A stretch of 64,000 bases of DNA from Aeoliella mucimassa (GCF_007748035.1 NZ_CP036278.1:5580001-5644000), one strand, 5' to 3'; shown: positions 52,582-61,641, counted from the stretch's first letter. Made by a program: numbers and translations. Notes: generated by a model not told the origin, from the letters alone.

Positions 52582-52704
52582 AACGTGAGTCCTGGTTGGA
52601 ACGGTGTACTAAATGGGTATATCGGTGGGGAGGTTGCGTTGCGGGCGCCCGCGAGTCATTCTGGCTGCAGGACGATCCTGCTCAGCAAGAATGCTCAGCG
52701 ACGA

Positions 52705-52818
52705 CTAGCCCTGACGCTGCTTGTGACGCGGGTTTTCGCAAACCACGCGTACCACGCCACGGCGACGGACGATCTTGCACTTATCGCAAATACGCTTCAC
52801 GCTGGCTCGGACTTTCAT
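52705..52818 (-). CDS. rpmJ: 50S ribosomal protein L36
   Basis: A 37-residue protein from ATG 52818 to TAG 52705, starting [20 protein letters not shown] and ending [13 protein letters not shown]. The zinc ligands C-x2-C, C and H are all present, so it is the Cys-containing form. It is the first gene of the alpha operon and is too short for a standard gene caller cut-off. Confidence 0.97.
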   Translation of the reverse strand: MKVRASVKRICDKCKIVRRRGVVRVVCENPRHKQRQG

Positions 52819-53132
52819 CGCGCCATGCCTCCACTAAAGGTTCCGCTGACAATACTTATGCCACGCGGATGATCGCTAACTGTAACCACCGGGCACCGAT
52901 GGAAAAGGTGGAGCCCGGGCGGGAATGTCCCTACGAGGGGAAACGCTTGAATATATTGGCGTTTGCTAGGGACTGCAAGGGAGCAGCGGTACGTTTTTTG
53001 CCATCCAGTTGCTATCACGCTACCAGAGGCTGTGGAAAGGGTAAAAAGTGCTGATTAGCAGGGCTGGAGCAGCCAGTGCGGCTTGAGTGCATCCGTGATT
53101 CGGGTGGTTGTAACATGCTACTGGTAAATAGG
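52819..53132. promoter_or_regulatory. Leader of the alpha operon and spacer to vanZ-like gene
   Basis: About 310 bases between the rpmJ start and the end of the VanZ-like gene. Apart from the candidate promoter at 52950-52978 I see no gene here. Possible GC-rich pairings (CCGGGC) near 52885-52920 could form leader structure, but I could not establish a defined element. Confidence 0.4.
52950..52978 (-). promoter_or_regulatory. Candidate sigma-70 promoter of the alpha operon
   Basis: On the minus strand, TTGCAG (52978-52973) and TATATT (52955-52950) are separated by exactly 17 bases, close to the sigma-70 consensus. The -10 box lies about 130 bases before the rpmJ start, leaving a leader that could hold autoregulatory structure. 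It is a pattern match only; planctomycete promoters are poorly mapped. Confidence 0.5.
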
Positions 53133-53552
53133 TTACGTCTTTTCTCCCGTGCCGATGTGGCGAACTTGATAGATTGCCAAGCCGGTGCATGTGCCAAGTG
53201 CGTCGGCAAGTAAATCGTACGGATCGCAGGTGCGATTGAAGTAGGGTTGCGTGAGTTCGTCGAAAACTCCCCACGAGATAATTGCCAGGGCTGCCCAAAT
53301 TCCCCAGCTGCCCCAGCGCTCGGATGTGTCGGGCGCCCACCGCCAGGATACCAGGTACGCCAGGATGGCATAGGCGGTGAAATGGACGACTTTATCCCAG
53401 AATTCAAACCTCGGCGGGCTGGGGATGCCTTCCCAGTGCGGCCAGTGCGTGACGAGCGTGAGCAGCAGCAGATAGAAGAGAAGGGCCGCCATGCGAGTTG
53501 CAGGCGGGGTGCTTCGTTTTGCTGCTGCAGCGGTAGGGGAGGGGGGCGTCAT
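53133..53552 (-). CDS. VanZ-like membrane protein
   Basis: A 139-residue protein (or 119 if it starts at the ATG at 53492). It has four hydrophobic segments: [46 protein letters not shown] and [28 protein letters not shown] and [10 protein letters not shown] with the ADALGT segment are typical of the VanZ/teicoplanin-resistance-like family, whose function is not well defined. It diverges from tadA. Confidence 0.85.
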   Translation of the reverse strand: MTPPSPTAAAAKRSTPPATRMAALLFYLLLLTLVTHWPHWEGIPSPPRFEFWDKVVHFTAYAILAYLVSWRWAPDTSERWGSWGIWAALAIISWGVFDELTQPYFNRTCDPYDLLADALGTCTGLAIYQVRHIGTGEKT

Positions 53553-53672
53553 GGAGAGCAGGCCGCGGCCGTTAACCGGGAGTGGTTCAAATCAGTACAA
53601 TGCACAGTCAGGCCGGGTTCGGCCATGTTTGATTCTAGTTCCTGGCGAGCTGTGGGTGAGGGTGTCGATTCG

Positions 53673-54137
53673 ATGTTGTTGAATTCCGAGGATGAGCGAT
53701 TCATGCGGGAAGCGCTCCGCCAGGCCGCGGCCGCTGTGGAGGTGGGCGAGGTCCCGGTCGGTGCGGTGGTCGTTCGCGATGGCGACATCGTTGCGGCCGC
53801 TCACAACCAGCGAGAGACGCTGCACGACCCAACCGCTCACGCGGAGATGATTGCCATTACTCAGGCCGCTGCTGCGCTGGGTAGCTGGCGGCTGGCTGGC
53901 TGCACGCTGTACGTAACTCTCGAGCCCTGTCCGATGTGTGCAGGCGCGATCGTCAACTCGCGACTCCCTCGTGTGGTGTACGGAGCGATCGATCCCAAGG
54001 CCGGCGCGGTCGAGTCGCTTTACCAGTTGCTTACCGACGCGCGACTGAATCACGAGTCGGCCGTGACCTCCGGCGTGCTGGCCGGCGAGTGCGGCGACTT
54101 GCTTCGCGCGTTCTTCCGAGCTCGCCGTAACAAGTAA
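53673..54137 (+). CDS. tadA: tRNA adenosine deaminase TadA
   Basis: TadA converts A34 to inosine in tRNA-Arg(ACG). The 154-residue product from ATG 53673 has [19 protein letters not shown], the zinc/catalytic motif HAEMIAI (HAE), and [20 protein letters not shown] (PCxxC). The frame continues upstream through the VanZ-gene antisense without coding character; an ATG at 53625 is a possible alternative start. Length is typical. Confidence 0.95.
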   Translation: MLLNSEDERFMREALRQAAAAVEVGEVPVGAVVVRDGDIVAAAHNQRETLHDPTAHAEMIAITQAAAALGSWRLAGCTLYVTLEPCPMCAGAIVNSRLPRVVYGAIDPKAGAVESLYQLLTDARLNHESAVTSGVLAGECGDLLRAFFRARRNK

Positions 54138-54151
54138 GCATCAATGGAAAA

Positions 54152-54183
54152 AGCGGTCCGAACCCAGATGGATTCGGACCGCT
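54152..54183 (-). terminator. Intrinsic terminator of the YTV/Cys-rich gene
   Basis: AGCGGTCCGAA (54152-54162) pairs perfectly with TTCGGACCGCT (54173-54183). On the minus strand the stem is followed by five T residues. It ends transcription of the wall-protein gene at 54250 and may also stop tadA transcripts, though the plus side has no T-run. Confidence 0.85.
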
Positions 54184-54249
54184 GTCGGTGTCATTGACCA
54201 ACCTCTCTTCCCTACAACAGAAGCGAGGCAATTGTCGTGTTGCTACTGC

Positions 54250-55821
54250 TTAGTTGCAACCGCAGTCGCTGCTAGGAGCAACAGCTGCTTCTTGACCAGC
54301 ACAAGCTGGGTTGGTGCACAGCACCTTGCAGGGGACCTGCTCGCAAACTTTGCGAGGTACGCACTTGGTTACCGTGTAAGGAACCTTGCGGCATTCGGTC
54401 TTGTAGCAAGTTACCGTCTTTTCGCAGGTCTGTGGAACACAGACGCTGTAGCACACGGTCTTGGTGCGGCACTCAGGTACCATCTTGCAGACCTTGTAGG
54501 TGCAGGTCTTGCATTCGGGAACCATCTTGCAAACTTTGTAGCAGCAAGTCTTGGTGCGGCACTCAGGTACCATCTTGCAGACCTTGTAAGTGCAGGTCTT
54601 GCATTCGGGAACCATCTTGCAAACTTTGTAGCAGCAAGTCTTGGTGCGGCATTCAGGAACCATCTTGCAAACTTGGTAGGTGCAAGTCTTGCATTCGGGT
54701 ACCATCTTGCAGACCTTGTAAGTGCAGGTCTTGCATTCGGGGACCATCTTGCAAACCTTGTAGCAGCAAGTCTTGGTGCGGCACTCAGGAACCATCTTGC
54801 AGACCTTGTAAGTGCAGGTCTTGCATTCAGGAACCATCTTGCAAACCTTGTAGGTGCAAGTCTTGGTGCGAGCTTCACACTCGTACTTGGTGCAGCATAC
54901 GTCCTTGGTCTTGCATTCCGAAACCCAAACCTTCTTGCAGCAAGTCTTGGGTGGGCATTGCACGCACACCTTCTCGCAGCAACCAGGTTGGTAGCAGCAG
55001 CTGCAGGTGTCAGGATTCCAAACCCACTTGCCCGGAGTGCGGACCATCTTGGTGCGGGTAGGACCAGGCACGGTGTACTGCTGGGTTTCCCAATGACCGG
55101 TCTTATAGGTGACGGTCTTGGTGTAAGGAACAGCCTTACGCACGTAGTAGGTTACGTCGCGCGAACGCTCTTCCCAAACCGGCTTGTTCACGGTGTAGGT
55201 GCGGGTCTTCTCTTCCCAAACGGGACGCATGACCGTGTAGTTCACTTCCTTCTGACGAGTTTCCCAGACCGGCTTGTTCACCGTGTAAGTGCGGGTCTTG
55301 GTTTCCCAAACCGGCTTATTCACAGTGTAAGTGCGAGTCTTGGTCTCGTAAGTCGGGACCATGACCGTGTAGTTCACCTCTTTCTGGCGAGTTTCCCACA
55401 CGGGCTTGTTCACGGTGTAGGTGCGGGTCTTGGTTTCCCAAACGGGACGCATGACCGTGTAGTTAATCTCTTTCTGGCGAGTTTCCCAAACCGGCTTATT
55501 GACGGTATAGGTACGGGTCTTGGTCTCGTAGGTGGGGACCATAACCGTGTAGTTCACTTCTTTTTGACGCTGCTCTTTCACGTGCTTCGTGTAGGTCACC
55601 GTCTTCTGGTAAGGAACTCGTTCCGACACAGTGCGGTAACGGGTTTCTTCCACTTTGTCGTGTACGGTCTTGTAACGAGTACGGTACACAGTGTGGTAAT
55701 GGGGTTGGCAGCAAGGGTCGCAACCCTCGTAGCTCGACGCTCCACAACAGTCGGCGCCAGCTTGCGAAGCGGCCGCCCACAGAAGCACCGCGACAAGCGG
55801 CGCACTCATAGCGCGTTTCAT
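54250..55821 (-). CDS. Cysteine-rich YTV-repeat cell-wall-type protein
   Basis: From ATG 55821, with a perfect GAGGAGG ribosome-binding site eight bases upstream, the product has 523 residues. A signal peptide (MKRAMSAPLVAVLLWAAASQ) is followed by a short Cys-rich segment, then repeats built from NYTVMRPVWETKTRTYTV-like units (nine YTV motifs) at about residues 40-240. The second half has nine copies of KMVPEC in units such as TCTYKVCKMVPEC and TKTCCYKVCKMVPEC, so dozens of cysteines. YTV-domain, Cys-rich proteins are known from planctomycete proteinaceous walls. A structural, disulfide-linked wall protein is the likely role. The strong ribosome-binding site suggests high expression. Confidence 0.9.
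   Translation of the reverse strand: MKRAMSAPLVAVLLWAAASQAGADCCGASSYEGCDPCCQPHYHTVYRTRYKTVHDKVEETRYRTVSERVPYQKTVTYTKHVKEQRQKEVNYTVMVPTYETKTRTYTVNKPVWETRQKEINYTVMRPVWETKTRTYTVNKPVWETRQKEVNYTVMVPTYETKTRTYTVNKPVWETKTRTYTVNKPVWETRQKEVNYTVMRPVWEEKTRTYTVNKPVWEERSRDVTYYVRKAVPYTKTVTYKTGHWETQQYTVPGPTRTKMVRTPGKWVWNPDTCSCCYQPGCCEKVCVQCPPKTCCKKVWVSECKTKDVCCTKYECEARTKTCTYKVCKMVPECKTCTYKVCKMVPECRTKTCCYKVCKMVPECKTCTYKVCKMVPECKTCTYQVCKMVPECRTKTCCYKVCKMVPECKTCTYKVCKMVPECRTKTCCYKVCKMVPECKTCTYKVCKMVPECRTKTVCYSVCVPQTCEKTVTCYKTECRKVPYTVTKCVPRKVCEQVPCKVLCTNPACAGQEAAVAPSSDCGCN
54470..54880. repeat. Tandem repeat array coding for KMVPEC units
   Basis: Units of about 42 and 48 bases alternate here and differ by few substitutions (for example repeated CACTTGCAGACCTTG-like and CATTCGGGAACCATC-like blocks). 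They correspond to nine copies of the YKVCKMVPEC unit. Such arrays can expand or contract by recombination. Confidence 0.85.
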
Positions 55822-56263
55822 GGTTTCTTGCCTCCTCAGCAACGAAATGGGAAGTATGGGTAGGTTGGTCAAAGCGGGTGGTGCCCGTCCGTATTAGATT
55901 CGGGAGTCAGTGCCAGCATCCCTTAGCTAAACCTCCTGTTTTCCACTTCCTTCCTGTTGTTCCTGTTTTTGCTTTTCGGAGGCCTTTTCCGAGTCGTAAC
56001 ACATTGCCTTATAAGCACTTAGCGCCTGCTCGCTACACTCGATTCAGCTACCTAGGGGGGCGGGTCGTACCGGTCGAATCGAATGTGGCGAACTTGCTCA
56101 AAGTGCCGCGCTCGTCGATGATCGGGGTCAGTCCTCTTAAGCCGGCCCAATTCCTGCGAATCCGACCATCACGCCTTGACGATTGGGGTACCCGTGCGGC
56201 ACCCTTGAACGACGTACAGGCGACCACCACTCCCTCCGCATCCTCCCCTGCGATCCACCAAGT
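55822..56263. other. Divergent spacer between wall-protein gene and rex
   Basis: About 440 bases without a convincing gene. Promoters for both neighbours are expected. I found no Rex-type operator (TTGTGAA-N4-TTCACAA) and no defined RNA structure. Confidence 0.4.
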
Positions 56264-56926
56264 ATGTCCAACCGCCGTAAGAACGAACTGGTCGATCCCA
56301 AGGAGGTGCCCAAGGCGGTGGTCAGCCGGTTGAGTCTGTATCTCCGGGAACTCCAGCATCTCCGGCTCAACGAATCGACCGTTAGCTCCGGTACGCTCGG
56401 CCAGAAACTCGGCTTCAGCGACGCTCAGGTTCGCCGAGATTTGGCCTATTTTGGCCACTTCGGCCAGCCCGGCGTCGGCTACCGCATCGACGAACTGATC
56501 GACGCGATTCGCCGCATCCTCGGCACCGATCGCAAATGGCGCGTCGCCATGGTCGGCGTGGGTAACCTTGGTCGAGCGTTGCTCGGATACCGAGGATTCA
56601 GCTCGCAAGGCTTTACCATTGTCGCTGCGTTCGACGTCGATAGCTCGAAAGTTGGCCGCCTGGTCGAAGGGGTGCAGGTTTACTCGCTCGGCGAGTTGGA
56701 GCTGGTGGTTCGCGAAAAACAAATTGAACTCGGGCTGCTCGCCGTGCCGGGCAAGAACGCCCAGCAGGCGGCCGATCGATTGGTTCAGGCAGGCGTTTCC
56801 GGCATTTTGAATTTTGCCCCAGTTACCCTGAACCTTCCTGACAATGTCAGTCACATAGGAGTAGACTTGGCTACCGAGCTGGAGCAGCTCTGTTTTTCGG
56901 TGGCCAATCGGACTCCCGAAGACTAG
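56264..56926 (+). CDS. rex: Redox-sensing transcriptional repressor Rex
   Basis: Rex senses the NADH/NAD+ ratio and represses fermentation and respiration genes. The 220-residue product from ATG 56264 has a winged-helix N-terminus (AVVSRLSLYLRELQHLRL and GFSDAQVRRDLAYFGHFGQP with GYRIDEL) and a Rossmann domain with GVGNLGRALLGYRGF. Further conserved parts are GILNFAPVTLNLP and the C-terminal domain-swap helix. An upstream frame to 56183 lacks coding character. No Rex box was seen near its own start. Confidence 0.95.
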   Translation: MSNRRKNELVDPKEVPKAVVSRLSLYLRELQHLRLNESTVSSGTLGQKLGFSDAQVRRDLAYFGHFGQPGVGYRIDELIDAIRRILGTDRKWRVAMVGVGNLGRALLGYRGFSSQGFTIVAAFDVDSSKVGRLVEGVQVYSLGELELVVREKQIELGLLAVPGKNAQQAADRLVQAGVSGILNFAPVTLNLPDNVSHIGVDLATELEQLCFSVANRTPED

Positions 56927-56940
56927 AAACAGAGAGTTCC

Positions 56941-56966
56941 GGGCAAGATTCGTCAATTTCTTGCCC
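56941..56966 (+). terminator. Possible rex terminator hairpin
   Basis: GGGCAAGA (56941-56948) pairs with TCTTGCCC (56959-56966), 15 bases after the rex stop. There is no T-run after it. A second imperfect hairpin (CGAAAGTTGCCC with GGGCACTTTCG) follows before the tRNA. Both are only candidates. Confidence 0.35.
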
Positions 56967-57050
56967 AAACTCTGCCGAAAGTTGCCCTTAGCTACGAGGG
57001 GCACTTTCGATAAACTGGTCTGCTCGTTTAAAATAGGCATCTCACCTCGA

Positions 57051-57122
57051 TACCCCGTGGTGTAATCGGTAACACTAGGGATTTTGATTCCCTCATTCCA
57101 GGTTCAAGTCCTGGCGGGGTAG
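57051..57122 (+). tRNA. tRNA-Gln (anticodon UUG)
   Basis: A complete 72-base cloverleaf: acceptor TACCCCG with CGGGGTA and discriminator G; D-stem GTGT with ACAC; anticodon stem AGGGA/TCCCT around loop TTTTGAT (anticodon TTG); T-stem CCAGG/CCTGG around TTCAAGT. The CCA is not encoded. It lies between rex and the CysQ-like gene. Confidence 0.97.
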
Positions 57123-57249
57123 CTTTGTTTTGCGGAGATGTCCGGGGCCCGGCTTCACGTCCAGGCACTGCCAGCCCCTTTGCACGCTCTGTTGGTGGAC
57201 TCTCCATCACACGCTTGCCTGGCTCCACCCATCCCTGAGTGCACTGCCC

Positions 57250-58242
57250 ATGTTCTCCACTGCCGAAAGTCAATTTGCCATTGCCGCGGTTCGCGAAGCA
57301 GCCTTGCTCACCCGTCGGGTGCAGCAGCAACTCGTTTCGCCCGCCTTGGTCAAAGGCGATAAATCGCCGGTCACCGTGGCCGACTTCTCGGCACAGGCCA
57401 TCGTTGCCAAACGCCTGGCCGAGACCTTCCCCGAAGCCCGCTTGGTCGGCGAGGAAGATGCCGGCGACCTGACCACGTCCGACGAAGGACGCCAGACGCT
57501 GGCCGACATCCAGTCGTTCGTCGCCGAAAACGTGCCTGGCATCACCACCGACGAAGTCTGCCGGCTCATCGACCATGGCAACGCCCAAGCAACCGGCACC
57601 TACTGGACCCTCGACCCTGTCGACGGCACCAAAGGCTTCCTGCGCGGCGAACAATACGCGGTCGCCCTGGCGCTGATCGAGGATGGTCAGGTCGTGCTCG
57701 GCGTGCTCGGTTGCCCCGGACTCGAGTCGGCTTGCCAGGTGAACCTCACCGGGCCCGGCTCGCTGCTGGTCGCCCTGCGGGGCCAAGGCACCTGGGCGTC
57801 GTCGCTCGATCCGGCCGACGACACCTGGCAGCAACTCCAAGTGGCCGACACCGACGACGTCGCCCAGACTCGCATTTTCCGCTCGGTCGAAACCGCTCAC
57901 ACCAACACCGGGCAACTCGGCGAACTCTCGACCGCCATGGGCGTCACTGCCGAGCCGATTCCGATGGACAGCCAGGCCAAGTACGCAGTGCTCGCGGCCG
58001 GCGGCGGCGAAATGCTCGTCCGCTTGCTCTCGCACAGTCGCCCCGATTACCGCGAACGCATCTGGGATCAGGCAGCCGGCTCGATCGTCGTCGAAGAAGC
58101 AGGCGGAACCGTGACCGACCTTGATGGCAAGCCGCTCGACTTCGCCCACGGAACCACGCTGGCGACGAACCGCGGAGTGCTGGCCACCAACGGCAAAGTG
58201 CACCAAGCGGCACTCGACGCCCTGCAATCGATCGGCGCGTAA
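57250..58242 (+). CDS. 3'(2'),5'-bisphosphate nucleotidase (HAL2/CysQ type)
   Basis: This inositol monophosphatase superfamily enzyme removes a phosphate from PAP/PAPS in sulfur metabolism. The 330-residue product from ATG 57250 has KGDKSPVTVADFSAQAIV, LVGEEDAG (metal-binding), the core WTLDPVDGTKGFLRG, and WDQAAGSIVVEEAGGTVTD. The HAL2-like KGF form of DPVDGTKGF indicates the nucleotidase rather than an inositol phosphatase. In a genome with many sulfatases, PAP turnover during sulfate assimilation is a sensible role. An upstream extension to 57130 overlaps the tRNA flank and is unlikely. Confidence 0.9.
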   Translation: MFSTAESQFAIAAVREAALLTRRVQQQLVSPALVKGDKSPVTVADFSAQAIVAKRLAETFPEARLVGEEDAGDLTTSDEGRQTLADIQSFVAENVPGITTDEVCRLIDHGNAQATGTYWTLDPVDGTKGFLRGEQYAVALALIEDGQVVLGVLGCPGLESACQVNLTGPGSLLVALRGQGTWASSLDPADDTWQQLQVADTDDVAQTRIFRSVETAHTNTGQLGELSTAMGVTAEPIPMDSQAKYAVLAAGGGEMLVRLLSHSRPDYRERIWDQAAGSIVVEEAGGTVTDLDGKPLDFAHGTTLATNRGVLATNGKVHQAALDALQSIGA

Positions 58243-58304
58243 CCACCCCCGGCCACCGGTCAGCAGCCCAACACTCCCCCTCTGCGGGAGGTAGTTTCCC
58301 ATCG

Positions 58305-58896
58305 CTGTGCAAAAAAGATTCCCAACACTGGGCAATAGATTCCCAAATTACCCACCGATGGGAAAATTGAATCTGCACCCACGCTATAAAACCAGTGGTT
58401 TTCACAACGGAATAGATTCCCATTCCCAAAAACGCATCGAGTGGGAATCTATTTTCTCGCTGGGAATCTATCGCAAGTCGTTTGCCAGCAATGAGTTGCA
58501 TCAATACCTCCTGCGAAAGTGCCCAAAATAGATTCCCATGGGTGGGTAACTATTCTGGTTGGACGTTGGGGGGTGGAAGTTGGGAGTTCTGAATGCGGGA
58601 TGTCATCCTGACGGGAGCTTCCAGCGACCCGAAGGATCTAGCCTACTGCTTACAGCCTAAAGAGTAGAGCCAATAAAGCTTCCAGCGACGCAGCCCCACC
58701 ACCGCTTTACCAACCGCGCAGCAGCGAACGCCCACGCAAGCAACCATTTCACCTGCGCGAAGCTAGTAGTCTGACATGAAAATAAACATTACATCTAATT
58801 CACCTCCAATCACTAAAAAGCCAACAGCCGATAGCTGATAGCCGACAGCTATAAAGTACCTGTCCATTAGAGCACCATAGGTGGCCAATTCCCAGT
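58305..58896 (-). repeat. Composite repeat copy 2 (uninterrupted, inverted)
   Basis: Reading on the minus strand from 58896 to 58305 gives the same order as copy 1 (part A, then part B), without the IS element. Part B encodes in frame MQLIAGKRLAIDSQRENRF, MGIYSVVKTTGF and IQFSHRW, closely similar to copy 1, and has several GGGAATCT motifs in both orientations. Part A retains TCTAATGGACAGGT and the TCGGCTATCAGCT blocks. The copies differ by many substitutions and small indels, so they are not recent duplicates. Confidence 0.88.
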
Positions 58897-59334
58897 GAAA
58901 AATGGAGAGAATCTAAGCACCAAATTCACCCTCCGCTGGCGGAGGGTCGGGCTATCAGGCCCGGGGAGGTGGGAAGCGGAGAACGCTCCTTACTGTTTCA
59001 AATTCGGCAACTGGGTAGCACCGACAGCTGGGCGCATGACGCATGGCCACTTCGCAAAAACGCACCACGCCCAGTTGTCGGTGGGCGTAGCCCAACAGGT
59101 CGACAGGCTACCCCGTCCGTGAAAATCGGTGTCCATCCGTGGCTAGAAGGAAACTGTTACCTGGGACTCGCGTCCCAGGCGACGCGCTGCCGCCGCTCCG
59201 CGGCTGGAGGGAGAGCTTCCCCAGCGAATGGCAAACTCCTCGGCGGTGGATTATGCTCAAACGATGCCAAGGCCCCAATCGCTTATCGTGGGCTGGGCAT
59301 CCTGCGGTGATGGGTTCTTACGATCGAGGCAACC
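58897..59334. other. Non-coding region with fragments of intergenic repeats
   Basis: About 440 bases upstream of the serine protease. It contains short inverted segments (for example CTGGGACTCGCGTCCCAG at about 59161-59178) and GCCGCTCCGCGGCTGG, a segment that recurs near 61165-61185. No gene is convincing; it looks like accumulated small intergenic repeats. Confidence 0.45.
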
Positions 59335-60207
59335 ATGATTCGTCTGTTAAACGGGGTTCGCGGGGCGTGGGGGAGTTGGCTGGTGGTGTTCTGTGCGGTT
59401 GGCTATGGCGGGCCGCTGTGGGCCGAAAACTTTGCCACTCAGATGTACGCAGCGACTTTCAAGCTCTACCATCCCGATTCGACCTCCACCTGTTTCCTCG
59501 TGCAGGGTAGCGACGGGTCGGCCGGCTACTATCTGGTGACCACCGCGCACACGTTGGAGCGAACCTCAGGCCCGACCGCCACGCTGGTGCTGCGGAAGGA
59601 ATTGGAGTCGGGAGACTGGGAGCGGTTGGACTTCACCGTGAAGATTCGCGAGGGCGACACCCCGCTGTGGACTCGCCATGCCGAGCAAGACGTTGCGGTG
59701 CTGCGGTTGCCGGACGAGGTGCCAGTGCCGATTGCTCCGCTGCCGATGTCGTGCTTGGCCAGTAGTGAACAGCTAGCGGCCTCGGGCGTGGATGTCTGCA
59801 GCCCGCTGTATGTGCTGACTTATCCGGGGCGTTTCGAAGCGAACAAGGCCGGCTTCTCGGTCGCGCGGAAAGGAATGTTCGCCAGCTCGCCTCGGTTGCC
59901 GACCGATCTCCACCCCACGTTCCTGGCCGATTTCATCACCTTCGCCGGCGACAGCGGCGGGCCGGTGTTCATTGCGACCAACGAGCAGCAAACTCCGCTC
60001 GTCGTCGGCATGGTGCTCACGCGAAACTTTTACGACGTGCGGACCACCAACGAATATGGCGAGCAACTGGTGCACCACCCCATGCACCTCGGCGGAGTGC
60101 TGCATGCTTGCTACGTTCGCGAAACCATCCAGCAGCTAGAAACACCGGCTAAGGAGTCGGAGCCGCTAACGGAGGAGAAAGCTGGGGAGCAAGGCGAGAG
60201 CGAATGA
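59335..60207 (+). CDS. Exported trypsin-like serine protease
   Basis: The 290-residue protein has a signal peptide (GAWGSWLVVFCAVGYGGPLW, cut near AEN) and a chymotrypsin-fold domain with the catalytic triad visible: His in VTTAHTLE, Asp in AEQDVAVLRLP, and Ser in FAGDSGGPVFI. No PDZ domain is present. The C-terminus has a short acidic tail. A GAGG ribosome-binding site lies six bases before the ATG. Substrate unknown; it probably acts in the periplasm or outside. Confidence 0.88.
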   Translation: MIRLLNGVRGAWGSWLVVFCAVGYGGPLWAENFATQMYAATFKLYHPDSTSTCFLVQGSDGSAGYYLVTTAHTLERTSGPTATLVLRKELESGDWERLDFTVKIREGDTPLWTRHAEQDVAVLRLPDEVPVPIAPLPMSCLASSEQLAASGVDVCSPLYVLTYPGRFEANKAGFSVARKGMFASSPRLPTDLHPTFLADFITFAGDSGGPVFIATNEQQTPLVVGMVLTRNFYDVRTTNEYGEQLVHHPMHLGGVLHACYVRETIQQLETPAKESEPLTEEKAGEQGESE

Positions 60208-60223
60208 GCGGGGAATTTCCCCA

Positions 60224-60739
60224 CTACTCGCCGATCGCCAGGTCGCGCAACAGGTCGTAGATTTCTTGCGGGTTCGGGATGTTGCTGAGCACCACGCTGC
60301 GGTTGGTGAGTTTGCCTTCGCCGGTCGAAATGAGTTGCTGGGTCGTCAGGGTGATGCTGCCTGCTCCTCTGGTCTGCTGCAGTAGGCCTTCGTTGAGTTG
60401 AACGTCGACCACTTGGTCGAACACCACCGTGCGTTGCTGCCGGTTTAGAAAGCCTTCGCTATACTCGAGCTTGTTTTCGTAGATGCGATAGACCGTTTTC
60501 TGCGGCTCGATAAAGCACTTGAGGTACATCAGCCACATGAAACCGAGGAACGACAAGACATAGACGATCAAGCCATATTGGATGACCGGATCAAACGACC
60601 GGGCGATCATGTTGCTGATGATGAACGTGAAGAAGCCCGGAAACAAGGCGAAGAAGGCCGAGGCCAGCGGGCCAAACACAAAGTACTGCGCTGGAATCAC
60701 CACCGGTTGGACTTCTCGGATCGGTTGGTTTTGATTCAT
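60224..60739 (-). CDS. Membrane protein with bacterial PH-like domain
   Basis: A 171-residue protein with two membrane segments (FGPLASAFFALFPGFFTFII and YGLIVYVLSFLGFMWLMYL) followed by a bacterial PH-like domain: YRIYENKLEYSEGFLNRQQ and TVVFDQVVDVQLNEGLLQ with GAGSITLTT. This fold (bPH_2-like, YdbS/YdbT type) is common in small membrane proteins of unknown function. It converges on the protease gene 16 bases away. Confidence 0.85.
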   Translation of the reverse strand: MNQNQPIREVQPVVIPAQYFVFGPLASAFFALFPGFFTFIISNMIARSFDPVIQYGLIVYVLSFLGFMWLMYLKCFIEPQKTVYRIYENKLEYSEGFLNRQQRTVVFDQVVDVQLNEGLLQQTRGAGSITLTTQQLISTGEGKLTNRSVVLSNIPNPQEIYDLLRDLAIGE

Positions 60740-61251
60740 CGAACTCTCTGCGAATGCACGGAAAACAAGCCACCGCCCGACGCTCTGCTAGCACCAAGCT
60801 AGGGATCTGCCGGATAATCTAAGGTAAACGCTCGGATCGGTGTGGTACAAGTAGTCCTGGTAGGCGGGTGCAGGGAGCAGGTTGTAAGAGAGAGATGCAA
60901 GGGTGCCTGCGGCACGGAGCTTTCTGTAATCACAGGCGTTTGGCGTAGCCCGGTGTATGGAAACGACAGACTTATCTTACCGAGTCGTTGGATCTGCAGG
61001 GCACGTGACGAAAGCGATTCATCGCGGCTGAGTTGCGGTCTCGGCGTCATTCCGACTAGTGGATCGTCGCTCGCTCGACCGCTGATGGTTCTCGCGTGGG
61101 TTACCCAGGGCTGCGTGATTGGCTCGTGGAACTCGCCGACCACTTGCCCTGGGCTATAGTTAGCGCGCCGCTCCGCGGCTGGCCGGTTGGACAGTGGCAT
61201 CCGAAAGGCGGAAAGGGGCAATGGTGCCTGGGGCGGCGATTCTCGCGCCTG
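60740..61251. other. About 500 bases without a recognisable gene
   Basis: Frames here lack coding character. The segment has fragments like GCGCCGCTCCGCGGCTGG shared with the 59200 region, and CCAGGGCT/GCCCTGGGC inverted blocks near 61105-61150. I interpret it as intergenic repeat debris plus the promoter of the PH-domain gene. Confidence 0.45.
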
Positions 61252-61641
61252 CTATTTCGAATCTCTGCGAAGTTGCCGTCGCAGTTGGATGTCTGCCGTA
61301 TCTGAATCCACATGTAACACTTGACCATCTAGGGTCCGAATCGTGCACCCCCGTACGTATCCTTCGGCGGTCAGAGTTGCGACAATTTGGCTTGCGCAGA
61401 GTCTGGCATCTTCGTGTTCCACCTGCACGTTGTATCGCACAAGCGGATCATTGCAATCGGGTGTTGCCGGTACCCTGTTTAAACATTCAACCTGAAAGGG
61501 TGTACCATTTTCGTCGAATGGCCGGCCGAGTAACCACGTGATATTATCGTCCAAAGTCTCATCGAGGTTGCTAAGACCGCCGTTGTACTCTGCGAGAATG
61601 CGCATTGGGAATTCGATGATGAGTTGTGATGACATTATCAT
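61252..61641 (-). CDS. Small protein of unknown function
   Basis: A 129-residue protein from ATG 61641, with AAGGA about eight bases upstream. It starts MIMSSQLIIEFPMRILAEYN and contains DNITWLLGRPFDENGTPFQV and VRYNVQVEHEDARLCASQIV. It is acidic and soluble, with no signal peptide and no motif I recognise. It ends 73 bases downstream of the methyltransferase gene on the same strand. Confidence 0.6.
   Translation of the reverse strand: MIMSSQLIIEFPMRILAEYNGGLSNLDETLDDNITWLLGRPFDENGTPFQVECLNRVPATPDCNDPLVRYNVQVEHEDARLCASQIVATLTAEGYVRGCTIRTLDGQVLHVDSDTADIQLRRQLRRDSK

Noticed and set aside
54232-55863. A 543-codon open frame on the plus strand opposite the YTV/Cys-rich gene
   Set aside because: It mirrors the repeats of the minus-strand gene, which has signal peptide, ribosome-binding site and terminator. 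The open antisense frame follows from repeated codon use.
55822-56263. A Rex operator for autoregulation upstream of rex
   Set aside because: No TTGTGAA-N4-TTCACAA-like palindrome could be found.
56048-57040. A 330-codon minus-strand frame opposite rex
   Set aside because: Rex on the plus strand is unmistakable; the minus frame has no recognisable features.
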